DNA of 64,000 nucleotides from Chrysogorgia sp. JL179-B06 (Eukaryota; Cnidaria; Anthozoa; Scleralcyonacea; Chrysogorgiidae). This document shows, in pieces, positions 49,761 through 55,054 of the stretch; within the stretch, counting starts at the first letter, position 1, and each line of letters begins with the position of its first letter. A program made the translations under genes and the position numbers. The DNA is taken from contig JAYKKM010000224.1 of the NCBI GenBank assembly GCA_035772405.1, forward strand, positions 242,501 to 306,500, in the 5' to 3' direction. The notes beneath the pieces were generated by a model. The model saw nothing but the letters and a program-made list of their open reading frames with translations, ran no database searches and was not told the origin of the DNA.

Positions 49761-51031
49761 ACTCCATATCCGGCGGATAACTTGTTATCTGACGGATAAT
49801 TCGATATCCAGTGGATAACTCGTGCCTTTCTTTTAGTTTTTATAGCAAATTTATCCGCTCAATAAGACTTATTCACCGGATAAGTTATCCAGGCTTTGAA
49901 CAACCGGCCCCAGGGCCTTAGTTGCATTCTCCTCCGAAATATTCATACTTACATTTGTGCATTTTTGTGAATTTTTAAGAAACAGTAGGAAGTCACCTTG
50001 ATTCAGCATTACCATATTTTTTATCGCGTATAGTATTTAGTTGTCATTGTTATAGTAAGTAGTCAGTAAAGGGAGTAAAACAATGCTTATGTCTCGTTTT
50101 TACGTAATAATTTCGAAGAAATAACGAGCATAAGTTTGATTTTACTAAAACAATTTGATTATTCGATCTCAATTTCTACGAGGCGAGTAGAACTTGAGTT
50201 CGTGCGATGATTGGATAAAAGGCTTTATACAGGTTTATGTTTTTTAAAGAGACACTCCACCCCAAAAACAACTGCCCAAAGAAACCGTTCACAATAGCAT
50301 GACATTAACGTGGTCTTAGTCTATTGCGCAGGATTTCTATTCACGCTATTGTGAAGGATTTATTTTCAAAGTGTTTCTATCACTCAATGACGTCAAAAAT
50401 TAATGGGAGCGTCCGCATTCGCCCGCAATCAGAAAAATGGCGGCCTTCAATTTACAAAAATATGATAAACAAAACCAAATTTCTCTAAAACTAAAACGAT
50501 TAGAAGAAAACTAATACCCATTCTCATATAAGACGACAAATAACTTTCATTTAAGCAACACTTGTTTTTGGTGTGGAGACGTGTCTCTTTAAAATGATGA
50601 TGAGTGTGATGTCACCCCAGTCATCATTTCGGATACAATTCTGCTGCTAGATAAATATGAACTAATTCAAGCGTTGATCCGTTAACTTCAACGTTATACT
50701 AGAGATTGTATCGACCTTTTCACTCAAATCCTCAACCAGTTTATCACACGCAAGGCAGGAAAGAAGCTGGGTTGTCGTCAAACTCATTAGCATTTTAGAA
50801 AAATATTGATATGTTCAACTGTTTGCCTCATATATAATGTTTATAAATAATAATAAAAATTAGGGTTCTGGGCACTTTACTGGTCTTGATTGTTTATATT
50901 CTACTTTTTCCTCAGGAGGAATATTTGGCTGCTTCGACGGCGAATTAGAAAACATGACACTTAAAACCAAACAAACAAACATGGTGACCTCGTGGATGAA
51001 CATGGACGATCCCGTACCGAACGTATTTTAA
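23599..51031 (+). CDS. D-cysteine desulfhydrase / ACC deaminase family PLP enzyme, nine exons
   Basis: Join 23599-23682, 27209-27322, 31504-31662, 33036-33163, 34512-34608, 36902-37002, 38870-39030, 45218-45358, 50916-51031: 1101 nt, 366 residues. All introns are GT...AG and the phases match. Fold-type II PLP enzyme: SPPEWA and TPIHEW near the N-terminus, RDDMTG, Schiff-base Lys66 in SGNK at the end of exon 2, GGVQSNFCR in exon 3, GGSD in exon 5, phosphate loop [10 protein letters not shown] in exon 6, HTGG across exons 8/9. At the two positions separating ACC deaminases (Glu, Leu) from D-cysteine desulfhydrases (Ser/Thr), this protein has Thr300 (DRVYTGKG) and Thr328 (FVHTGG). That favours D-cysteine to pyruvate, H2S and ammonia. 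The start is the first Met of exon 1; an upstream exon or targeting peptide is not excluded. Probably cytosolic. Confidence 0.92.
24134..25016. mobile_element. TIR element in intron 1, 883 bp, 3-bp TTA duplication
   Basis: Ends TGTATCAGTCAAATCCAA and, inverted, the same 18 bases, followed by CATGCCCATCC and C/G homopolymers. TTA on both sides (24131-24133, 25017-25019). The interior has repeated CCCCGGNGGGG-type blocks and no coding frame. A 3-bp duplication fits PIF/Harbinger or CACTA; superfamily not assigned. Confidence 0.8.
25512..25680. repeat. Clustered CCTATAGG repeats
   Basis: About a dozen copies of CTATAGG or CCTATAGG, with two copies of GGCAATTCGAACATT 110 bases apart. A self-complementary cluster of unknown origin in intron 1. 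Confidence 0.8.
26192..26763. repeat. Imperfect tandem duplication
   Basis: The blocks GTAAACGACGAATAGATCTT and TCATCTGTGTTTCTCTCATC each occur twice, in 26192-26570 and 26571-26763. The second unit lacks about 170 bases found in the first. Intron 1. Confidence 0.85.
27209..27322 (+). CDS. PLP-enzyme gene exon 2 (catalytic Lys)
   Basis: 38 codons after TTTCCAG, ending AAG|GTATTT in phase 0. Carries [18 protein letters not shown] and SGNK with the predicted Schiff-base Lys66. Confidence 0.93.
27527..27553. repeat. G homopolymer run
   Basis: About 27 consecutive G in intron 2; the exact length is unreliable in any assembly. Confidence 0.9.
28016..28142 (-). mobile_element. Penelope-like 3' tail, inverted
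   Basis: Reverse complement of the PLE tail seen at about 1369-1553, including AAAGGTGGTAAACTGCCAAG and GGTGTCACAAGTAGAAA. The hammerhead core is missing from this copy. It lies head-on against the forward fragment that follows. Confidence 0.8.
28143..29395 (+). mobile_element. Penelope-like fragment, forward, split by a TIR element
   Basis: 28146-28207 matches the last codons of the GIY-YIG ORF (GGTAAAGATAACCGCAAACG), and 28993-29395 continues with CTTGGCACCACACATCCTCT and the 3' tail. A degenerate hammerhead sits near 29305-29335 (CTGATGA kept, CGAAAC changed to GGAAAG). The interruption is 28208-28986. Confidence 0.85.
28208..28986. mobile_element. TIR element, 779 bp, with 6-bp target duplication
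   Basis: Ends CAGGCATTCTGGAATTCCGC, inverted on the right; perfect ATCTCA duplication (28202-28207, 28987-28992) interrupts PLE sequence, so the insertion is certain. Many ATTCCGCGG motifs near both ends. CAGG ends recall hAT; no transposase present. Confidence 0.88.
29704..29837. repeat. Palindrome in intron 2
   Basis: TATCTTATTCGATGGTTTGG ... and inverse CCAAACCATCAAATAAGATA, with GGGCAGGTATTTTAC / GTAAAATACCTTGCCC inside. Confidence 0.8.
30851..31380. mobile_element. TTAA-flanked foldback element, copy 1, 530 bp
   Basis: Ends AGGGATACTCC, inverted on the right, with TTAA on both sides (30847-30850, 31381-31384). About 220-base inverted arms share TTGCGGGCGAATGCGGTCG. Related to 50248-50588. 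No ORF. Confidence 0.88.
31504..31662 (+). CDS. PLP-enzyme gene exon 3
   Basis: 53 codons between TTTTAAG and [17 protein letters not shown] directly continues the SGNK motif of exon 2; [17 protein letters not shown] is the substrate-binding QSN region. Confidence 0.95.
31784..31814 (-). ncRNA. Hammerhead-like core on a PLE-tail relic
   Basis: Minus strand: CTGAAGA (31814-31808), stem II GGAC/GTCC, then GAAACGTC (31791-31784). Core boxes are intact; stem I could not be closed well. Intron 3. Confidence 0.5.
31890..32035. repeat. Half copy of the foldback element at 45713-46186
   Basis: Shares TGTCTTATTTGGAAGAACTT, TTAAAATGATAAAGTAACTT and ATGTCCGGAATTTACG with that element; only one arm is present. 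Confidence 0.8.
32130..32166 (+). ncRNA. Hammerhead-like motif
   Basis: GCT (32130-32132) pairs with AGC (32164-32166); CTGAAGA (32133-32139); stem II TTGC/GCAA; GAAA (32156-32159); GTT cleavage triplet (32161-32163). Same layout as the PLE motif at 1483, with a longer stem II loop. Intron 3. Confidence 0.5.
32167..33035. other. Intron 3 remainder, AT-rich
   Basis: TTTAAATTA-type low-complexity DNA at 32225-32370, then unique-looking sequence up to exon 4. No further feature seen. Confidence 0.5.
33036..33163 (+). CDS. PLP-enzyme gene exon 4
   Basis: Begins after TTACAG, ends phase 2 before GTATTA. Encodes [17 protein letters not shown], matching the GNLLL..MVGA block of the family. Confidence 0.92.
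33164..34069. other. Intron 4, mostly unassigned
   Basis: A hairpin-prone TCAGCCCGGGCTGAGATTTC block near 33241; otherwise no repeat pair or coding signal. Near 34022-34058 a degenerate hammerhead-like block lies on the minus strand. Confidence 0.5.
34070..34145. repeat. GTCATC/GTCGTC trinucleotide repeat
   Basis: Mixed (CGT)n and (CAT)n triplets. Long Met/Thr or Val/Ile reading frames through it are artefacts. Confidence 0.95.
34512..34608 (+). CDS. PLP-enzyme gene exon 5
   Basis: Begins after AACTAG, completes the split Arg codon, ends phase 0 before GTAAAA. Encodes [17 protein letters not shown], the family GGS..LG..GY block. Confidence 0.94.
34655..35040 (-). pseudogene. LINE RT palm/thumb fragment in intron 5
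   Basis: The minus strand encodes [16 protein letters not shown] and [20 protein letters not shown], then a piece of the [12 protein letters not shown] block in another frame: the CR1/L2 RT after the YADD box. Frameshifts and stops throughout. Confidence 0.7.
35329..35714. mobile_element. TIR element, 386 bp, intron 5
   Basis: Ends GGGACCTTAAGATATACGAC and, inverted, GGGACCTTAAGATCTACAAC, followed by GGCAACCTAGGACGG. A solo end of the same family (TTAGGGACCTTAAGATTTTA) is at 31390. Target duplication not clear. Confidence 0.75.
36344..36691. mobile_element. Foldback element, 348 bp, intron 5
   Basis: Arms of about 95 bases: TAAATCATGAGAAATTGCAT on the left and, inverted, TAAATCATGAGAAATAGCAT on the right, both running to GTTCATTGCATAGCTCTAG. 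Confidence 0.85.
36902..37002 (+). CDS. PLP-enzyme gene exon 6 (phosphate loop)
   Basis: Begins after GTATAG, ends phase 2 before [22 protein letters not shown] holds the glycine-rich loop that binds the PLP phosphate. Confidence 0.95.
37564..37812. mobile_element. TIR element, copy 1, intron 6
   Basis: Ends CTACAATAGGGAGCAAAATG and, inverted, CTACAATCGGGAGCAAAATG. Same family as 40894-41179. Non-coding. Confidence 0.75.
38431..38535. repeat. Palindrome in intron 6
   Basis: GCATGATATGAAGAATTATC and its inverse flank GTGTTATCTGCCGAATCCG / GGCGGATAACAC. Same family as 49261-49362. Confidence 0.85.
38870..39030 (+). CDS. PLP-enzyme gene exon 7
   Basis: Begins after TACAAG, ends phase 1 before GTATGT. 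Encodes [17 protein letters not shown] and [11 protein letters not shown]. Bases 38941-38978 recur as a perfect inverted copy at 39508-39545 in the next intron. Confidence 0.93.
39110..39507. repeat. Tandem array, six units of about 65-76 bp, intron 7
   Basis: Units contain ACCTGATAAAACACGTGCTA, CGATATCCGTTGATATA and AAGACCGATTTAGACCGA. Starts 80 bases after exon 7 and ends exactly at the inverted exon fragment. Confidence 0.95.
39508..39545 (-). repeat. 38-nt perfect inverted copy of exon 7
   Basis: Reverse complement of 38941-38978, 38 of 38 bases; the match stops at both ends. On the minus strand it encodes the same [11 protein letters not shown]. Sits between the tandem array and the Crypton-like pseudogene. 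Confidence 0.97.
39578..40114 (+). pseudogene. Crypton/ZMYM-QRICH1-like (DUF3504 relative) pseudogene in intron 7
   Basis: Frame one (39578-39817): [19 protein letters not shown] and [16 protein letters not shown]. Frame two (39784-39987): [20 protein letters not shown] and [17 protein letters not shown]. Frame three ends [13 protein letters not shown] (to 40114). The first two blocks match the N-terminal part of Crypton-derived proteins in animals (KCTD1-like/QRICH1/ZMYM); the last resembles their C-terminal end. Two frameshifts and loss of the tyrosine-recombinase-like middle make it a relic. Confidence 0.65.
40200..40893. other. Intron 7 stretch without recognised feature
   Basis: Unique-looking AT-rich DNA; no repeat pair, motif or coding signal seen. 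Confidence 0.45.
40894..41179. mobile_element. TIR element, copy 2, intron 7
   Basis: Ends CTACAATCGGGAGCAAACG and, inverted, CTACAATCGAGAGCAAAATG. Interior differs from copy 1 at 37564 except near the ends. Confidence 0.7.
41223..41574. mobile_element. Mutator-like TIR element with tRNA-like and telomere-like inserts
   Basis: Ends GCTAATTTGGAATCCGTAGA and, inverted, GCGCATTTGGAATCCGTAGA; perfect 9-bp duplication GAAGCCGAC (41214-41222, 41575-41583). Inside: TAGCTGAGTGG (A-box like) and GGTTCGAGTGT (B-box like) about 45 bases apart, then degenerate TTAGGGTT repeats at 41450-41500. 352 bp. Confidence 0.85.
41930..42215 (-). repeat. tRNA-related interspersed repeat (SINE-like), copy 2
   Basis: Same family as 2275-2485. 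On the minus strand GGGTTCAATTCCAGCC is B-box like. Ends with TTTCGAGTGTTGGAATA at both sides of the unit. Not a tRNA gene. Confidence 0.5.
42218..42775 (+). mobile_element. LINE 3' end in intron 7
   Basis: 42218-42523 encodes [19 protein letters not shown] and [19 protein letters not shown], the RT C-terminal block (LWN.LP), then a 250-base 3' UTR and an AAATAAAAATAAAAATAAAT-type tail. 5'-truncated. Confidence 0.8.
43073..43560 (-). pseudogene. Polinton/Maverick-type packaging-ATPase relic, inverted copy
   Basis: The minus strand around 43500-43400 encodes IVAGCTQSG and [10 protein letters not shown], the Walker A region of a Polinton-type FtsK/HerA ATPase, with the last Gly-Lys-Thr altered. 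Further along the strand it turns into an acidic Asp/Glu-rich frame (43279-43073) of unclear origin. Broken by stops. Faces the plus-strand copy below. Confidence 0.55.
43700..43988 (+). pseudogene. Polinton/Maverick relic: PolB exonuclease scrap joined to ATPase Walker A region
   Basis: [11 protein letters not shown] (about 43724-43756) resembles the protein-primed family B polymerase of Polintons. It runs within 60 bases into MKHPFTSI and TQSGKT (43842-43900), a Walker A region from the ATPase gene, followed by a stop. Two genes fused by deletion. Interrupted by the MITE at 43989. Confidence 0.6.
43989..44497. mobile_element. Mutator-like MITE, copy 2, 509 bp
   Basis: Same ends and length as 21013-21521, about two base differences. 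8-bp duplication GTGGCAGC (43981-43988, 44498-44505). Inserted in the ATPase relic; removing element and one duplication restores continuity of that sequence. Confidence 0.93.
44506..44770 (+). pseudogene. Polinton/Maverick packaging-ATPase relic, Walker B part
   Basis: Continues the ATPase after the [15 protein letters not shown] is a Walker B-like strand ending in Asp-Asp, then [16 protein letters not shown], followed by an in-frame TAG (44709-44711) with family-like sequence going on behind it. In Polintons this ATPase is thought to pump DNA into capsids. Inactive. Confidence 0.65.
45218..45358 (+). CDS. PLP-enzyme gene exon 8
   Basis: Begins after TTCATAG, ends phase 1 before [24 protein letters not shown] contains Tyr299 and specificity residue Thr300; RILFVHTG ends the exon with Thr328. 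The intron before it is 6.2 kb. Confidence 0.94.
45713..46186. mobile_element. Foldback element in intron 8
   Basis: Arms CTTATTTGGAAGAACTTTTA and, inverted, CTTACTTGGCAGAACTTTTA, each followed by AAATGATAAAGTAACTTCTT; the centre holds TCACACATGCATAATGA and its inverse. A half copy lies at 31890-32035. Confidence 0.85.
46951..47383. mobile_element. TIR element, 433 bp, with telomere-like interior
   Basis: Arms of about 85 bases from ATGTCATCGACCTAAATCAG and, inverted, ATGTCATCGACCTAAACCAG. The middle contains degenerate CCCTAACCC blocks (47100-47210). Target duplication not resolved. Confidence 0.85.
47549..47715. repeat. Palindrome in intron 8
   Basis: CCTATACAGTTATAGAAACA and its inverse TGTTTCTATAACTGTATGG flank GAAACCTTCGGGCTCGTGTT. 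Confidence 0.85.
47735..48167. mobile_element. Mutator-like TIR element, 433 bp
   Basis: Ends CAACCTCGTCCCCAGGGCC and, inverted, CAACCTCGTCCCTAGGGCC; perfect 9-bp duplication AACTGTTAA (47726-47734, 48168-48176). Inner arms repeat GAGGCGAGCGAAGGCCCT. Non-coding. Confidence 0.9.
48177..48755. other. Intron 8 stretch without recognised feature
   Basis: AT-rich, no coding signal. Some of it may be LINE body too decayed to recognise, since a LINE 3' end follows. Confidence 0.4.
48835..49060 (+). pseudogene. LINE RT C-terminal end in intron 8
   Basis: Reads [20 protein letters not shown] and [13 protein letters not shown] to a TAG at 49041-49043, a typical C-terminal end of CR1/L2-type RT. 5'-truncated. 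Confidence 0.8.
49261..49362. repeat. Palindrome in intron 8
   Basis: CATGATATCTTATGTTATCA and inverse, with TGTGTTATCCACCTCAGCC / GGCAGATAACACA inside. Same family as 38431-38535. Confidence 0.85.
49706..49760. repeat. (ATT)n microsatellite
   Basis: About 17 ATT units with one TGT interruption. Confidence 0.95.
50248..50588. mobile_element. TTAA-flanked element, copy 2, 341 bp
   Basis: Ends AGAGACACTCC and, inverted, AGAGACACGTCTCC, flanked by TTAA (50244-50247, 50589-50592). Right arm closely matches copy 1 (TTAAGCAACACTTGTTTT). Left arm mostly lost. Confidence 0.8.
50916..51031 (+). CDS. PLP-enzyme gene exon 9
   Basis: Begins after CCTCAG, completes Gly329, reads [10 protein letters not shown] to the TAA at 51029-51031. 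HTGG.FG(L/C)FD is the conserved C-terminal motif. The last 25 residues ([21 protein letters not shown]) have no motif I recognise. Confidence 0.93.
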
Positions 51032-51230
51032 TTGGTTAGGATACGTGATTACCTTATTATAGGAAATTAACGATGTACTTTATAACGTGACATAAATTAA
51101 CGGCGATTGCTTCTCGGTCTTTTAAAATCTGATTATATTAACGCGAATCTGATCTCCATGGTAAACAATTAATTAAATTGACGACTACCGCGGGTACGTC
51201 AAAAGTGTAACATATAAATACTAGAAATAC

Positions 51231-51425
51231 GTGTATCGCAACAACCAGGGCCCACAGACCGCGTATGACCGGCAGTCGGAAATCGTAACAATAATTCTAA
51301 AATAAAACTTACCTAACCCTAAACCGTTAAAAATCAAGAATAAAAAATGAAATGAAAACTCACAAAAAGATGACCGTAATTGTGGGATTTGAACTCGCCA
51401 TATTCGGCATCGCAACCCTGGAAAC
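51231..51425 (-). repeat. tRNA-like repeat with telomere-like interior
   Basis: The minus strand carries TTGGTTAGTTTCC and GGCGAGTTCAAATCCCAC, an A-box/B-box-like pair, and a GGTTTAGGGTTAGG block further on. The acceptor stem cannot be closed, so it is a tRNA-derived repeat. Confidence 0.45.
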
Positions 51426-51459
51426 TAACCAACAGAAAGTAAAATGCACAACAGAAAGT

Positions 51460-51565
51460 AAAATAAAAATGTGTTTACAGTCGTCCGCTGATTAAATAAC
51501 CGGCTGCCGATCAAAATAAAAATGTATTTAAAGTCGTTCGTTGATTAAATAACCGGCTGCTGGTC
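51460..51565. repeat. Tandem duplication, two 53-bp units
   Basis: Units start AAAATAAAAATGTGTTTACA and AAAATAAAAATGTATTTAAA and both run through GATTAAATAACCGGCTGC. Confidence 0.93.
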
Positions 51566-51654
51566 ATATCACTTCGTCTGCCCAAAGTTAGTAGAGGGAG
51601 ATGGCTTGGAAGCTCCATTGTCTTTAAAGATGATGCAATGTTCAGGTTATATAT

Positions 51655-51671
51655 ATGTTATGTTCAGGTTA

Positions 51672-51703
<32 letters not shown>

Positions 51704-51780
51704 GTAAACTTAAAAACTTTATTGTCGCTATACTCGGAGTTTCACGCTTTACACGATCATCAGGAAACTAATTAGATCAC
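51655..51780 (-). mobile_element. (TA)n plus PLE-tail-like block
   Basis: TA run (51670-51702) followed on the plus strand by TTTATTGTCGCTATACTCGG. On the minus strand CTGATGATCGTG...GTGAAACTCC recalls a PLE 3' tail; the hammerhead stems do not close. Low-level call. Confidence 0.35.
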
Positions 51781-52223
51781 GATTCGAATATTCCTTTTAT
51801 ACAGTATGAACGTCATGGTAGAGAATGTTGATGACGTGTCCCTTTCTTCTTCCCGCGGTTTTGGCTGTTCGCATAAAATTTATTTTCGTGGCGGCATTTT
51901 GACACTATCTCGGCTCTTTTGTGTCAAAATGCCGCCACGAAAATAAATTTTATGCTGATTAACATTTATAATATGTAGGTTATTTTGAAATTAACATAAG
52001 TTTAGGCATATTTTTGTCCATCATATATATATATTTAAAAAACTCATTAATAATGGATGAAGAAAACACAAAGGAAAATCACCACCGTGTCGTATCTTTA
52101 TATGTGATAAAGATTCATCCTAATTTACATAAACTTTAGCTTTGATTTTCTCGGCTTAGACAACGTTATTTTTCAAAATTACTACGCCAACGAACTTACC
52201 AAATGCTGGTCGTTTTTTAAGCC

Positions 52224-52320
52224 GTTTAAAACACTCGCAGCAGTGTTTTATCAGATAAAAAACACTCGGCTGCGCCTCGTGTTTTATATCTGATAAAACA
52301 CTGCTGCTCGTGTTTTAAAC
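52224..52320. repeat. Palindrome next to the large transposon
   Basis: GTTTAAAACACTCGCAGCAG and its inverse flank AACACTCGGCTGCGCCTCGT. Confidence 0.85.
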
Positions 52321-53225
52321 ATTACATATATAATTCTTCTCTTAAAAACTAATTACATCTCAATTTCATTGAAGAAATACGGAAGCATTCTTTGTAGCTT
52401 TGCTATTCCGGTTGTTTTTTTAAATAACTGTAATGTTATAATGCCATGCCACACTGTAAAAAATGAATGGTTGAAATAACAAAAAAAAAGGTCATCTGAA
52501 CCAGTTCAAAATTGGTCAGAGTAACCAAAACCATATTGGTTAAATCTGTCATTTTAATCAATATTAATTTGGTTAAAACGACCAATTAGTATTTGGTTTT
52601 GGTGAGTACAACCAATAACAAATGGTCAGTTTAACCAATGATTATTGGTCAAGCAGATGCAACTGAGACAGCCAATAGACATTGGTTGCCTGTTGCCATT
52701 TTAACCAATTTAATATTGGTTGAAATGAAAATGACAGATTTAACCAGTTTCTAAATTTTTTGAATTTTTCATAAAAGTTATACATAAAAAGTCAAGCCTA
52801 ACATTTAATTACATAAAAATTACCATACAACGATTCATTAAATATCCTATAGACATAAGTACACATCAATGCTTAAGGTTGCTTAAAAAGTTTTTGACAC
52901 CACCTGGCAGCATTTTGCTGCATAATTGCTTTACTGGTTACAAGTTACCTAATGTTTAATGTTATTAATTTAACATCCTAATCGTGCAGCAAAATGTTTA
53001 TAATTTGGTGTATATACAGTAACATAATTAGCATATTACATGACTGTGACAGCTCATAAATCCAGACATATACAAGTTGGTATGGGCAATCTAAGCACTA
53101 AACAGACACAATATATCCTAAATTATCTTTAATTATCATTGTCACTAAAAGTGCATTTGAACATGTGGCAAACCTAGTTAGCCTAACTAAGAAAAAATAT
53201 GAAAGCTGCTAAGTTCTCAAAAGAA

Positions 53226-53452
53226 CTGGATATAATATGAAAAGGAGAAATACGAGAACTTCAATGTGTCGAAAAATACTTAAGAGTATACTTACATATA
53301 TTCATGGACGACGTTTCGGACGATGTGTCCTTCTTCACGTCAGATAAAGAAGGACACATCGTCCGACACATCATCCATGAATATACGTAAGTACTCTTAA
53401 GTATTTTTCGATACATTGCATTTCTCTTATTTCTCCTTTGCATATTATATCT
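53226..53452. repeat. PLE-tail palindrome inside the transposon
   Basis: TATAATATGAAAAGGAGAAA and inverse at the ends, TTCATGGACGACGTTTCGGA and inverse in the middle. The minus strand contains GTGAAGAAGGAC...GTCCGAAACGTC, a hammerhead-like core with one core base changed. Confidence 0.7.
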
Positions 53453-54446
53453 AGTTAGCCTAACCTCCAGGGTCATTTGCTGATGTTAAACATGTAAAAA
53501 AGTTCTTGACACCAACTGCATGGCAGCATTTTGCTGCACAATTCCTTTACTGGGAGAGAAGGATTTTAGCTAATATCCTTCCTGTATTTTATATATATAT
53601 ACCATATATTAGCTAGGTAGTAATTTGTCACAGATTCAAATGCAATTTTAGTGACATTGCTAATTAAAGATAATTCAGAATCTATTGTGGCTGCTTAGTT
53701 AGCCCATAGCAACTTGTATTTCTATGGATTGATGAGTTGTCACAGAGTTGTTAACTCTTCTATTAACTAAACGGTAAGAGCTAATTAGGACACGACTGCC
53801 ACATACATAATATGTAAATATGTCAGCTACAAGATAAAAATGTAATTTTTATATAATTTCTAAAATGTAATTTTAACAGTAATTCACAATACTATACCCA
53901 ATTACAAAGATGACGTTCAAACAGCCTAGAGCAGAATATCTTTATTTTCTTTCATCTGTCATGGATGATGATCCCAGGAATTTCTTCCCAAATATGGCAC
54001 ATAAATGTAACTTGTTTGGCATTTTTCATGTTCTCATATGGTAATTTCCATTGAATTAAGTCACGAATATCCTGAAATCAAAATTATATGATTGTGTTAG
54101 TAAATACTGTAAATGTTTTAAATGTCAATTTTCAAATGCTAAAGATGGGTTATGTTGAGTGAGTTTAATAACGGTAACTTAAGCATCATGCATGCTGTGT
54201 AGCAAAACGTTTTCATAAATAAATTTAAGCTATTATGTTTCTCATGGAGAAGGCAGGAAATAAAATTAGACATAGAATCCATAATCCACTACATACAGTA
54301 CAAGAGTTGAGTGGCATTCTTGCCACCTGAATATAAAATTCATATCTTGACTGCTGAGACAACCATGTACTGTAATATCCCTCATACAGTACACCATGGC
54401 ATATATACATATATTCAAGTTTAACTGTTCAAGTTTGGTTGGATAA
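53453..54446. other. Non-coding left part of the transposon
   Basis: AT-rich DNA with two ATTTTGCTGCA... copies flanking the palindrome (52908, 53527). No gene seen. Confidence 0.5.
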
Positions 54447-54677
54447 GGCCACACCAATTTGATACTTCAGGGCACGGATTCAAAAATTTTAGGGTCGGTC
54501 GGAAAAATGAAAATAAAAAAGTACAAGCTCGTACTCAGTCTTTTCACAGGGTGAAAAGCACAAAAATAACCAATTTTTTATCAAAGTAAATGATATAGGT
54601 ACAAATTTTATTTTATTTGGTTTCACAAAAACAGGGTCAGTCAGATCCGTGCCCCGAACAATTAAATTGGTGTGGCC
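54447..54677. mobile_element. Nested TIR element with TAA duplication, 231 bp
   Basis: Ends GGCCACACCAATTTGAT and, inverted, GGCCACACCAATTTAAT; TAA on both sides (54444-54446, 54678-54680). A 3-bp TAA duplication fits PIF/Harbinger. Inserted in the large transposon. Confidence 0.82.
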
Positions 54678-55054
54678 TAATGAGTTAGGAACCAAATTTT
54701 CCCCAAATGCTACCCAATGTCTTAGCTTCCCATTTTTTATAGGAACCACTTCTTTCAGATACATTCTGGAGGCAATCTTGGATTTTCAAGATGGTCACCA
54801 TAAAAACCTATACTACCAATATATCTTGTAAGTCAATAAGGATCACAATATTGGTTTCTAATCATGCATTTTAAGTGTAAAGAAATACAACTATAACATT
54901 TATAAAAGCAGTAGCTGGTTTTTATTAACAAAAAAACCTGTAGCTACAGTATACATAAAAGTTAAAAATACTACATGGACTGTAACTATATCAATTGTAA
55001 AGGTGATGTTATATTATCATCATACACCACTGCACATGCAGTTAATAAGCTCAG

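Noticed and set aside
51365..51420. tRNA gene on the minus strand (GAGTTCAAATCCCAC)
   Set aside because: B box good, but no acceptor stem or anticodon arm; treated as a tRNA-derived repeat.
51720..51775. Hammerhead ribozyme on the minus strand
   Set aside because: CTGATGA and GAAAC are present, but stem II and stem I do not pair.
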